From positions 124,001 to 188,000 of the forward strand of contig NZ_JAZGLW010000005.1 of the NCBI RefSeq assembly GCF_036409155.1: a stretch of 64,000 bases of DNA. The letters are read 5' to 3'. The translations under genes were made by a program, and so were the position numbers. The stretch is from Mycobacterium sp. 050128. Lineage in GTDB: Bacteria; Actinomycetota; Actinomycetes; Mycobacteriales; Mycobacteriaceae. Shown piece after piece: positions 21,202 through 28,100 of the stretch. The notes under the pieces were generated by a model that was given only the letters and a program-made list of their open reading frames with translations, was not told the origin of the DNA and did not search any database. Position 1 is the stretch's first letter; each line of letters begins with the position of its first letter.

Positions 21202-22025
21202 ACACCACCCCCGAGCCGTTGCCGACCCGGCCGGCGGCCACCGTGATGCTGATCCGCGACGTGCCCGGCGGCGTGAAGACCTTTCTGATGCGCCGGCACT
21301 CGAAGATGGAGTTCGCCCCGGGGACGATGGTTTTCCCCGGCGGCGGGGTGGACGACCGCGACCGTCATGCCGATATCGCGTGGGCCGGCCCCGCGCCGGA
21401 CTGGTGGGCACAGCGGTTTGGCATCGACACCGAGCTGGCCGCGGCGCTGGTGTGCGCGGCGGCCCGGGAGACCTTCGAGGAGTCCGGGGTGTTGTTCGCG
21501 GGCCCGGCCGGCCAATCGCTTTCGTCACCGGACGGAATCGTGCGCGACGCCTCGGTGTACGCCGATGCCCGCCGGGCTCTGGACGACCGAACGTTGTCGT
21601 TCGCGGACTTCCTGCGGACCGAAAACCTGGTGCTGCGCTCCGACCTGCTGCGGCCGTGGGCCAACTGGGTCACGCCGGAAGCCGAGCGCACCCGCCGCTA
21701 CGACACCTACTTCTTCGTGGGCGCTCTGCCGGAGGGCCAGCGGGCCGACGGGGAGAACACCGAATCCGACAGTGCCGGCTGGTCGACGCCGCAAGCCGCG
21801 ATCGACGACTTCGAAGCCGGGCGCTGCTTCTTGCTGCCGCCGACCTGGACCCAGCTGGACTCACTTGCCGGGCACACCGTCGCCGAAGTGTTGGCCGTCG
21901 AGCGCCAAATCGTCCCGGTGCAACCGCATTTGGAGATCCAGGGGGACAACTGGATCTTCGAGTTCTTCGATTCCGACCGCTACCACCAGGCCCGTGAAAA
22001 GGGCGGCATGGGGTGGCGGCATTGA
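21198..22025 (+). CDS. Nudix hydrolase (Rv3040c-like)
   Basis: A 275-aa protein of the Nudix superfamily. The Nudix core is seen as [11 protein letters not shown], preceded by the [10 protein letters not shown] strand-loop. The length and C-terminal helical extension resemble the NUDT19/RNR subgroup (possible CoA or acyl-CoA diphosphatase), an inference. ATG 21198 overlaps the ABC gene stop (ATGA); its own stop overlaps the start of echA17. These three genes form one translationally coupled operon. Confidence 0.92.
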   Translation: MNTTPEPLPTRPAATVMLIRDVPGGVKTFLMRRHSKMEFAPGTMVFPGGGVDDRDRHADIAWAGPAPDWWAQRFGIDTELAAALVCAAARETFEESGVLFAGPAGQSLSSPDGIVRDASVYADARRALDDRTLSFADFLRTENLVLRSDLLRPWANWVTPEAERTRRYDTYFFVGALPEGQRADGENTESDSAGWSTPQAAIDDFEAGRCFLLPPTWTQLDSLAGHTVAEVLAVERQIVPVQPHLEIQGDNWIFEFFDSDRYHQAREKGGMGWRH

Positions 22026-22702
22026 GCGAGTTCGTCCACGTCGTGGTCAGTGACGGCTCGCAGGACGCCGGACTGGCCGTCCTGCTGGTGTCGCGGCCGC
22101 CGACCAACACGATGACCCGGCAGGTCTATCGGGAGATCGCGGCGGCGGCCGCCGAGGTAGGGGAGCGCGACGACGTCGCCGCGGTGATCCTGTTCGGTGG
22201 GCACGAGATCTTCTCCGCCGGGGATGACATGCCGGAGCTGGCGACGCTGAGCGCCGACGAGGCCGTCAGCGCGACCCAGGTGCGTTCCGACGCCGTCGAC
22301 GCCGTCGCGGCCATCCCGAAGCCGACCGTCGCCGCGGTCACCGGCTACGCGCTGGGCGCGGGTCTGACGCTGGCGCTGGCCGCCGACTGGCGGATCAGCG
22401 GCGACAACGTGAAGTTCGGGGCGACGGAGATCCTGTCGGAACGGGTGCCCGGGGGATTGGACAGACTGACGCGGGCCGCCGGGGCGAGTCATGCCAAGGA
22501 GCTGGTGTTCAGCGGGCGCTTCGTTGACGCCGAGGAGGCCCTGGAGCTGGGCCTGGTCGACGAGCTGGTGGCGCCCGATGACGTGTACGACGCCGCCGCG
22601 AACTGGGCGCGGCGCTTCCTCGACGGCCCGCCCGACACCCTTGCCGCCGCCAAGGCCGGCATCAATGCCGTTTTCGGGGTCGGCACGGACCACCGAGTCT
22701 GA
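22022..22702 (+). CDS. echA17: Enoyl-CoA hydratase/isomerase family protein, C-terminally shortened
   Basis: A crotonase-fold protein of 226 aa, similar to M. tuberculosis EchA17 (Rv3039c). The oxyanion-hole motifs [13 protein letters not shown] and [17 protein letters not shown] are present. The start is TTG 22022 inside the Nudix stop region, or GTG 22013. After AKAGIN the family normally has a further helical tail of 25-30 residues, but here the frame ends at GVGTDHRV. The lost tail marks the left boundary of the accessory island. A second, degenerate copy of its last coding part lies at 24234-24320. Activity is uncertain. Confidence 0.88.
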   Translation: MSEFVHVVVSDGSQDAGLAVLLVSRPPTNTMTRQVYREIAAAAAEVGERDDVAAVILFGGHEIFSAGDDMPELATLSADEAVSATQVRSDAVDAVAAIPKPTVAAVTGYALGAGLTLALAADWRISGDNVKFGATEILSERVPGGLDRLTRAAGASHAKELVFSGRFVDAEEALELGLVDELVAPDDVYDAAANWARRFLDGPPDTLAAAKAGINAVFGVGTDHRV

Positions 22703-22787
22703 AGAGGCCGCCGATGAAGTTCGCCCCGCGTCACGCGACTCCTACCAGCTGGGGTGAAGACGACGATTTGACCCGTGGGGTCGCTCC

Positions 22788-22823
22788 CGCAATCACGTAG
22801 TTGGTCCTCGTCGAGGCCTCGCA
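22788..22823 (-). pseudogene. Remnant of a colicin-type immunity gene
   Basis: The minus strand encodes VRGLDEDQLRDC, matching VRGLDEEQLRDC of the intact gene at 24485-24787. About 31 of 36 bases are identical. The flanks do not match, so it is a fragment. It lies in the gene-poor stretch 22703-22953, between echA17 and the HNH gene, which otherwise holds nothing. Confidence 0.6.
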
Positions 22824-22953
22824 CCGAGGCATTCGACGTCGTCGGGGCCATTCGGGCGGCCGATCGGGTGGTGTTGCGTGAACATTCACGCTCCCTGTCC
22901 CGGTGCCGGGTCGAGGGCCAAAACTTGTCGTACTCGGCTGCGATGATGGCGTT

Positions 22954-24201
22954 ATGTCTTCGATCGCGTCTTTGTCGCCGGCGGTGACTGCGCCCGATCG
23001 TCTTGGGGTGTTGTTCGACGAGTTGGCGCAGTTGGCCGGTCAGCGCAACGCGATCGATGGGCGCATCGTGGAGATCGTCGCCGAGATTGATCGGGAGGGG
23101 ATGTGCGGGGCTACGGGGGCGCGGTCGATGTCGTCGTTGGTGGCCTGGAAGCTCGGGTTGTCGTCGGGCAACGCCCATCTGGTCACCACGGTGGCGGGTC
23201 GGCTCGAAGCGTTTCCGCGCTGCGCCCAAGGGATGCGGGAGGGGCGGCTGTCGCTGGATCAGGTCGGGGTCATCGCGGCCCGCGCCGCCGAGGGCTCTGA
23301 TGAGCATTATGCGGAGCTGGCGCGTAGTGCCACGGTCAACCAGCTGCGCACCGCGGTCGCGCTCGAACCACGACCCGAACCCGATTCTCGGCCGCAACCG
23401 GAGCGCGCCATCACGAAGACATCCGGCGAGGGGTACAGCTGTTGGCGGATCACGCTTCCGCGCCCCGAGGCGGCGATGTTCGACGCGGCACTGGCGTCTC
23501 ATCGCGACGCGCTGATCGCCGAGTGGAAACACGATCGCGGCACCAGCAAGGCGGCATCGGATATCGCCCCGCCGTTGCCGGGAACCGTCGAGGCGTTTAT
23601 GCGCCTGGTCGAGTCGGGGTGGGACGCCGAGGCGGCGCGGCGGCCCCACGGTCAGCACACCATGGTGGTGGTGCATGTGGATGTCGAGCAGCGTGCTGGG
23701 GCGCTGCATCTGGGTCCGCTGCTGTCCGACGCCGAGCGCCGTTACCTGACGTGTGATGCCACGTGTGAGGTCTGGTTCGAACGTGACGGCGAGGTCATCG
23801 GCACCGGCCGCACGACGCGGCTGATCAGCCGGCGGCTTCGCCGCGCTCTGGAGCACCGCGACCGAACGTGCGCGGTGCCCGGCTGTGGAGCGACCCGCGG
23901 TCTGCACGCCCACCACCTGCGCCACTGGGAGGACGGCGGCCCCACCGAGTTGGCGAATCTGGTGCTGGTGTGTCCGTATCACCACCGGCTGCACCACCAA
24001 GGCGGCATCACCATCACCGGCCCCGCAGACGATCTCGTCATCACCGACAACTCCGGCCGAACGCTCAGCGCCGGATCCCTCGCACGCCCACCAACCCAAC
24101 CCCCGCCCGACGTTCCACCATGCCCGGGACCCACCGGCGAACGCGCCCACTGGTGGTGGTATCAACCCTTCCAGCCCCGACCACCATCCACACCCAACTA
24201 G
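22954..24201 (+). CDS. DUF222/HNH endonuclease-domain protein (13E12 repeat family)
   Basis: A 415-aa member of the mycobacterial 13E12 family. The N-terminal two-thirds is the DUF222 domain (LFDELAQLAGQRNAIDGRIVEIVAEID onward). The C-terminal HNH nuclease has CAVPGCGATRGLHAHHLRHWEDGGPTELANLVLVCPYHHRLHH in sections: two Cys, the HH, N and the final H-x3-H are all present, so the site looks intact. A Pro-rich tail follows. ATG 22954 is chosen. These genes occur in several copies in mycobacterial genomes and mark prophage or repeat sites. Here it is flanked by partial duplications of neighbours. Confidence 0.92.
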   Translation: MSSIASLSPAVTAPDRLGVLFDELAQLAGQRNAIDGRIVEIVAEIDREGMCGATGARSMSSLVAWKLGLSSGNAHLVTTVAGRLEAFPRCAQGMREGRLSLDQVGVIAARAAEGSDEHYAELARSATVNQLRTAVALEPRPEPDSRPQPERAITKTSGEGYSCWRITLPRPEAAMFDAALASHRDALIAEWKHDRGTSKAASDIAPPLPGTVEAFMRLVESGWDAEAARRPHGQHTMVVVHVDVEQRAGALHLGPLLSDAERRYLTCDATCEVWFERDGEVIGTGRTTRLISRRLRRALEHRDRTCAVPGCGATRGLHAHHLRHWEDGGPTELANLVLVCPYHHRLHHQGGITITGPADDLVITDNSGRTLSAGSLARPPTQPPPDVPPCPGPTGERAHWWWYQPFQPRPPSTPN

Positions 24202-24233
24202 ACGCCCACTGCTCTCAGGTCCCGATCGTCAAT

Positions 24234-24320
24234 ACGCCCGACGACGACTACAACGTCGCCGCGAACTGGGCGCGGCGCTGCTTGGACGGACTGCGCAAGG
24301 CGTTGGCCGCCGCGTCCAGC
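24234..24320 (+). pseudogene. Duplicated fragment of the echA17 3' end
   Basis: The frame encodes PDDDYNVAANWARRCLDGLRKALAAA, corresponding to [26 protein letters not shown] of echA17 (22574-22652), with an identical run of 23 bases around the AANWARR codons. It has no start and no crotonase core. It lies in the gap 24202-24484, which holds nothing else. It shows that the HNH gene is bracketed by copies of the same junction. Confidence 0.7.
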
Positions 24321-24484
24321 TTGAATCTCGGTGGATTGACGTGGCGCTGGACTGCATCATTGAGCGCGCCGTCGTTGACGCCATGACCGTCTCGGCCCTG
24401 GATCTGCTCGTTACCGTCTTGTGTGAACCCGTTGATTGCCCGGGCACTGAGCCCGTACGGAGAGTGTTCATCGAGCGAAACGAG

Positions 24485-24787
24485 TCAATGATCTGTACTT
24501 AAGTAGAGCATTTGGTAGACGTCGCGTGCGCAATCGCGTAGTTGCTCCTCGTCTAAGCCGCGCACGTGTTGGCGCAGGCCGGGATCTGCAACATAGTCGT
24601 CGACTGCGAAGAACAATTTCTCAAGAGTATTGAATTCAGGGCCGGGCACCTGATCTTTATCGTGTTTAAATAATTTGAGGTACGTAGGCTCGAATTCCTC
24701 GACTGAAATTTTCCGATTGGCGAATCTGAAAATCACGTCTCTGTATTTTTCAGTCATGCGCTGTACCGTTGCTTTGTCGGGCGACAT
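24485..24787 (-). CDS. Colicin-type self-immunity protein (colicin D immunity-like)
   Basis: A 100-aa acidic helical protein. The pattern (ISVEEFEPTYLKLFKHD, then FNTLEKLFFAVDDYVADPGLR, then LDEEQLRDCARDVY) fits the bacterial self-protective colicin-like immunity family, judged from memory. The ATG at 24787 overlaps the TGA of an upstream frame (TGATG) and has GGGAGGTGGAG before it. It would neutralise a toxin tail now mostly lost. Its DNA is much richer in A and T than the flanks, a sign of transfer. A short second copy is at 22788-22823. Confidence 0.72.
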   Translation of the reverse strand: MSPDKATVQRMTEKYRDVIFRFANRKISVEEFEPTYLKLFKHDKDQVPGPEFNTLEKLFFAVDDYVADPGLRQHVRGLDEEQLRDCARDVYQMLYLSTDH

Positions 24788-24880
24788 CAATCTCCACCTC
24801 CCAATTTTCCGTCGTTTATCACATGCTGAAGTTGTTCGGGGCTGAGCTTAAGACCTGATACTAACGAGACGACTGGGAAC
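24787..24880 (-). pseudogene. Remnant of a coupled gene, probably a toxin C-terminus
   Basis: In the frame that ends in the TGA overlapping the immunity ATG, the minus strand reads FPVVSLVSGLKLSPEQLQ then HVINDGKLGGGD. The frame has no start and joins directly to an immunity fragment at about 24900. Position and stop-start coupling match the toxin-then-immunity order at 26618, so it is likely the last 30 residues of a deleted toxin. The family is unknown. Confidence 0.5.
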
Positions 24881-24899
24881 CGTGACGGTCCACTCCGGC

Positions 24900-25085
24900 G
24901 GCAAACTCGTCAAGGTCCATGCTCCAGATAGGAAGTCCGATAGGCGAGTCGACGTGCGGCAACTCCCGTTTGTAGTGCCAATATCGGGCTGATTCAAGGT
25001 GTCCGTCTTTAGCGTTCGCCTTAAATTCGAATCCCGGCCATAACACGCTGCTGTACCTGAGCGAGATAGCTGACGGGTCCACGAT
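24900..25085 (-). pseudogene. Truncated copy of the 26048-26608 immunity-like gene
   Basis: It encodes VDPSAISLRYSSVLWPGF through PIGLPIWSMDLDEFAA with one codon deleted, nearly identical to the middle of the intact gene. The N-terminal third and the C-terminal quarter are missing. It is fused at both ends to other toxin or immunity scraps. The near-identity suggests a recent duplication or gene conversion. Confidence 0.8.
24904..25083. repeat. Direct repeat, copy A
   Basis: About 180 bases roughly 95 percent identical, by eye, to 26208-26390, in the same orientation; the main difference is a 3-base deletion. It lies within the truncated immunity copy. Recombination between the two copies would delete 1.3 kb, including the second immunity gene. 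Confidence 0.85.
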
Positions 25086-25107
25086 CTTCGTCGCATCCCT
25101 GCCCTTG

Positions 25108-25262
25108 CACCTTGGGATTCACGTCCCACTCCCAGTAGGTAACGGTTCGGCGAACGAGACACCGTTCGAAGGTGCGCTAGGGCCGGTGATCTTCGCGGCT
25201 GCTTCTACGTCGTGGGCAACCAGCTGTGCGCGGCGTGTTGTTCGATGTCGGCGGCGTAGAGG
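25108..25262 (-). pseudogene. Remnant of a toxin gene middle portion
   Basis: The minus strand encodes LYAADIEQHAA, then after a frameshift RAQLVAHDVEAAAKITGPSA and SNGVSFAEP. This corresponds to residues about 150-190 of the intact toxin-like protein at 26618-27706. It ends in EWD in a third frame, then joins an immunity fragment. It starts about 35 bases downstream of the stop of the immunity gene 25297-25875. Confidence 0.7.
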
Positions 25263-25296
25263 CGATCCCGATGCCGCGGGGGTGGAGGCGGCGACT

Positions 25297-25875
25297 TCAA
25301 TCCCAGTAAATTGAGGATGACAAGAAAAGACCCCAAATGAATCTCGCGCCGTAACGCTCTCCCCTCCAGGGAAATTCGTACTCCTCGTATCCGGGAAGAT
25401 ATTCATCGAACAGGGGCCACTTGCCGCGCAGGATCAGCGGTCCGAAGTGCTTCGCGAACTCGGCTGTGTCCACGCTCCATGTGGCTATCTCGGTTGGCGA
25501 AGCGACGCTGAGTGGATCATGACGCGTGTGCCAGTACCCCGCAGCCTCAAGCCCCCCGTCTTCGCCAGCGGTAGCTTTGAATTCGAATCCGGGCCACAAC
25601 ACGCTGCCGTATTTTAGCGGCGAAAACTCGGGGCTGACGATGCCCAGCAATTTCTTCATGTTCTCAAATCGGGAGGCCGGGGCGCTGAGAGCTTCGGACA
25701 CTCGCTCGTATATGAGGTTCGCCTGCTCGATGGCGAGCTTGTGTTCGGCTAATTTAGCTTCTAACAGGGATTCCTTGCCCGCCATGGACATTCGCATCTT
25801 CATTGTCATCAGCAGGTAGACCTCGAAATCGATTACACCGGGCGCCGACGTTGCCTTCATTGCTGATCCATTCAC
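25297..25875 (-). CDS. Immunity-like protein, divergent paralogue
   Basis: A 192-aa protein clearly related to the product of 26048-26608: both share DFEVYxLMTMKxR, an E/K-rich helical stretch, a VLWPGFEFKA core, a W-x-x-D segment, and the end EYEFxWxxxxYGA followed by WGLF and W-D. Identity looks about half. The GTG at 25875 overlaps the TGA of a toxin-tail remnant (GTGA), exactly as in a toxin-immunity pair; ATG 25860 (GSAM) is another start option. It probably protects against a toxin tail no longer encoded whole here. No known Pfam family is recognised. Confidence 0.7.
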   Translation of the reverse strand: MNGSAMKATSAPGVIDFEVYLLMTMKMRMSMAGKESLLEAKLAEHKLAIEQANLIYERVSEALSAPASRFENMKKLLGIVSPEFSPLKYGSVLWPGFEFKATAGEDGGLEAAGYWHTRHDPLSVASPTEIATWSVDTAEFAKHFGPLILRGKWPLFDEYLPGYEEYEFPWRGERYGARFIWGLFLSSSIYWD

Positions 25876-26035
25876 CTGCCGATGTAGGGTAAAAATTGCT
25901 TGAGGTCACCGCGAAACACGGAGGCCGATCCGTCCGGTCCCATTCGTGGGCCAGCTTGAAACCGGCGCCGAGCGCCCGAGCCATGGCTGGCGCTATGTGA
26001 TTCGGCGAAAGTGACAGCACTTAGATGAGCGCTGG
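25872..26035 (-). pseudogene. Remnant of a second toxin gene (core fused to tail)
   Basis: The minus strand reads ARALGAGFKLAHEWD, as at residues about 184-198 of the intact toxin, then jumps in another frame to GPDGSASVFRGDLKQFLPYIGR and stops. The intact toxin ends with NDGSVTVFRGDLHQFLPHLGS. An internal deletion of about 150 codons is implied. The differing tail shows that it came from a related but distinct toxin. It sits just upstream of its cognate-like immunity gene 25297-25875. Confidence 0.75.
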
Positions 26036-26047
26036 CGGTCTTGTGGC

Positions 26048-26608
26048 TCAATCCCACGACATTGCCGAAAACATGAACAGCCCCCAACTAAACCCTGCGC
26101 CATAGCTATCTTCGCCCCATTGGAATTCGTATTCTTCGTAGGAGGGAAGAAGCTCGTCAAACACCGACCATTTGCGGCCATCTTTCATTGGGCCAAATCG
26201 CTCAGCGAACTCGTCAAGGTCCATGCCCCAGATAGGAAGTCCGATAGGCGAGTCGACGTGCGGCAACTCCCGTTTGTAGTGGCAATATCGGGCTGACTCA
26301 AGTTTTCCGTCTTCAGTAGCGTTCGCCTTAAATTCGAATCCCGGCCATAACACGCTGCTGTACCTGAGCGAGATAGCTGATGGGTCCACGCCGAGCAGGC
26401 TCTTCATATTTTGAAAATAGGTTGTTGCACCCCCAAGCTCGTTGGCTACGCGATCGTGGACACGTTGCGCGTCGCCGACGGATAGACCATGCTCGTTTAA
26501 TTTCGCTTCGAGTTGAGTCTCCTTATGAGACATCTTGATCCTCAACTTCATCGTCATCAGCACGTACACCTCGAAGTCGGTTATGGCGGAAATTCGTAAT
26601 TTATCCAT
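26048..26608 (-). CDS. Immunity-like protein following the toxin-like gene
   Basis: A 186-aa protein, apparently cytosolic: no signal peptide and no membrane segment. It has an N-terminal helical region (FEVYVLMTMKLRIKM, then a charged coiled part), a central VLWPGFEFKA motif and a C-terminal YEEYEFQWGEDSYGAGFSWGLF. ATG 26608 (or TTG 26617) lies within ten bases of the toxin stop, so the pair is coupled. Order, lower GC, and related copies beside toxin remnants all point to an immunity protein, but I recognise no known family. Confidence 0.7.
   Translation of the reverse strand: MDKLRISAITDFEVYVLMTMKLRIKMSHKETQLEAKLNEHGLSVGDAQRVHDRVANELGGATTYFQNMKSLLGVDPSAISLRYSSVLWPGFEFKANATEDGKLESARYCHYKRELPHVDSPIGLPIWGMDLDEFAERFGPMKDGRKWSVFDELLPSYEEYEFQWGEDSYGAGFSWGLFMFSAMSWD
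26208..26390. repeat. Direct repeat, copy B
   Basis: Partner of 24904-25083, lying inside the intact immunity-like gene. Same orientation and about 1.3 kb apart. Confidence 0.85.
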
Positions 26609-26617
26609 TGCTTCCAA

Positions 26618-27706
26618 TCAGCTGCCAAGATGGGGTAAAAATTGATGAAGGTCGCCCCTAAAAACCGTCACCGATCCGTCATTCTGTACTATCAATGCAA
26701 TTCCTTGATCGATCCTAGCTGGTAAAATTACTTTCGTTCCGTTGGGCATATTCGCAATTCCTGCGGTGTCACCGAATGCGGTTCTTGCAGCGGTATTCGC
26801 CGCCTCCGCCGCCTGGATTTGACCTAGGTGTAAGCCCGTAACTCTGTCCGCCAATGTATCTAGCCTGGTTCCCTTGGGAAGTCCCGCAATCTCTTGCCCA
26901 ATCTTCGTGGCTTGATCGGCGACACTCGGACCTGACGGGCCGCCCGGGCCCCCCTTGGGTGGCTCAGCGCCTCCGCTACCCCCTTTGCCGCCTGCGCCAG
27001 AGCCACCCTTTCCGACGGGACCGCCGCCGCCCTGCACCGTTCCCGTTTTCGGATCGAACTGCGTCGGCCCCGGGGAGACAGGCTCGAATGGCCCATGCGC
27101 GGGCTGGTCGGTGTAGGGGTCCCATTCGTGGTCCAGCTTGAAGCCGGCACCGAGCGCGCGGGCCACGGGCGACGCTGGCGGTTCGGCGGAAGCGACACCG
27201 TTCAGAGGTGCGCTGGCGGTGGTGATCTTGGCGGCGATCTCTGCGTCGTGGGCAACGAGCTGTGCGGCGCGTTGTTGGATGTCGGCGGCGTACAGCTGCG
27301 CCTGCGCCTGCGCTGCCACACTGGCTCGCGGCGGCGTTACCGAAAGATCCTCGCCGACAAGGTATCCGGCGCTGCTGGCTTCCTCGACCGCATCCAGCAC
27401 GCTGCGCTTGGCGGAATCGAGTGTGTCGGCTCCGCGGCGCGCTATCGCGGCGGATTCGTGCAGCACGTCAGCCAGTCCTCGCACCTTCACCAGATCGGCG
27501 AAGGCTCTTTCCTGTGCGGCCTCGGCAGCGACGCCTTCCCACACCGTCCCGCCCGGGGACACCGAAGCGCGATGAATCGAACTGAAAGACGACTCCCAAT
27601 GCTCGGCGGTGGCTGACCAGTCCGTGGCTGCACCTTCTAAATGAGCGACATCCCAGGCCTGGATCTCCGAGAGGGACGGGACTCCCGCGCCACCGACCCC
27701 CGCCAC
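26618..27706 (-). CDS. Type VII (ESX) exported toxin-like protein with WXG domain and variable tail
   Basis: A 362-aa modular protein. Residues 1-165 form a helical WXG100-like domain: W56-E-G is the WXG turn and Y116-LVG-E is the YxxxE type VII secretion signal. A Gly/Pro/Lys-rich linker follows (about 205-265). The last 100 residues (SVADQATKIGQEIAGLPKG to FRGDLHQFLPHLGS) are a separate domain that I do not recognise. The DNA turns AT-richer for that tail. The start is GTG 27706, three bases after the EspC-like stop. An immunity-like gene follows at once. Export by an ESX system encoded elsewhere, and toxicity, are inferred. Confidence 0.78.
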   Translation of the reverse strand: MAGVGGAGVPSLSEIQAWDVAHLEGAATDWSATAEHWESSFSSIHRASVSPGGTVWEGVAAEAAQERAFADLVKVRGLADVLHESAAIARRGADTLDSAKRSVLDAVEEASSAGYLVGEDLSVTPPRASVAAQAQAQLYAADIQQRAAQLVAHDAEIAAKITTASAPLNGVASAEPPASPVARALGAGFKLDHEWDPYTDQPAHGPFEPVSPGPTQFDPKTGTVQGGGGPVGKGGSGAGGKGGSGGAEPPKGGPGGPSGPSVADQATKIGQEIAGLPKGTRLDTLADRVTGLHLGQIQAAEAANTAARTAFGDTAGIANMPNGTKVILPARIDQGIALIVQNDGSVTVFRGDLHQFLPHLGS

Positions 27707-27709
27707 CGG

Positions 27710-28009
27710 TCACACCTGCGGTATCGAGGCAGCGATGGCGGCGGCTTGTTGCGCACCCGCAGTGTCGTTCGCGGCAAACTCGGTGCCCGTTATGGCCGAT
27801 TTGACCGCGCTTGTTTGCGCTCGTTGGGTTAACACGGTGATGACTTCTCCCACGGCCGCATGGGCAGCACCGACGGCAGCCGATGTCGCCTGGATGGGTA
27901 GCCCAACTCTGGGCAGCGGAGTCGCCGCCACCAGCTCCGCTGCGACCGTCTCGCAGTGCGCCGCCAGCACCTGCAGCCCCTCATCACTGACCCGAAGAAC
28001 GTCGGCCAC
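27710..28009 (-). CDS. EspC-like type VII secretion target (DUF2580-like)
   Basis: A 99-aa helical-hairpin protein. It begins LRVSDEGLQVLAAHCETVAAEL, typical of the EspC family of small ESX substrates, and ends with FAAND, a variant of the YxxxD/E secretion motif, then a flexible tail. EspC-type proteins are often made just upstream of a larger ESX substrate and may be its export partner, which fits the following toxin-like gene. GTG 28009 is used. It is divergent from the methyltransferase at 28101, so the operon promoter should lie in 28010-28100. Confidence 0.78.
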   Translation of the reverse strand: MADVLRVSDEGLQVLAAHCETVAAELVAATPLPRVGLPIQATSAAVGAAHAAVGEVITVLTQRAQTSAVKSAITGTEFAANDTAGAQQAAAIAASIPQV

Positions 28010-28100
28010 ATCGTCGATTTTAAGTCGAATCTGCCGATTGACACTTCACTTCGTGCCGGGGCGGATCGGGCCGGTGCCGCGGGCTATTAGGCTGCCCTGC

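Noticed and set aside
22489..24165. A 558-codon minus-strand frame opposite the HNH gene
   Set aside because: Antisense shadow. Only its short stretch VRGLDEDQLRDC (22788-22823) is meaningful, as an immunity-gene remnant.
22954..24201. HNH gene read as a homing endonuclease or a complete insertion sequence
   Set aside because: It has the DUF222-HNH layout of the 13E12 family, with no terminal inverted repeats or intron/intein signs. The flanking similarities are partial gene copies, not IS ends.
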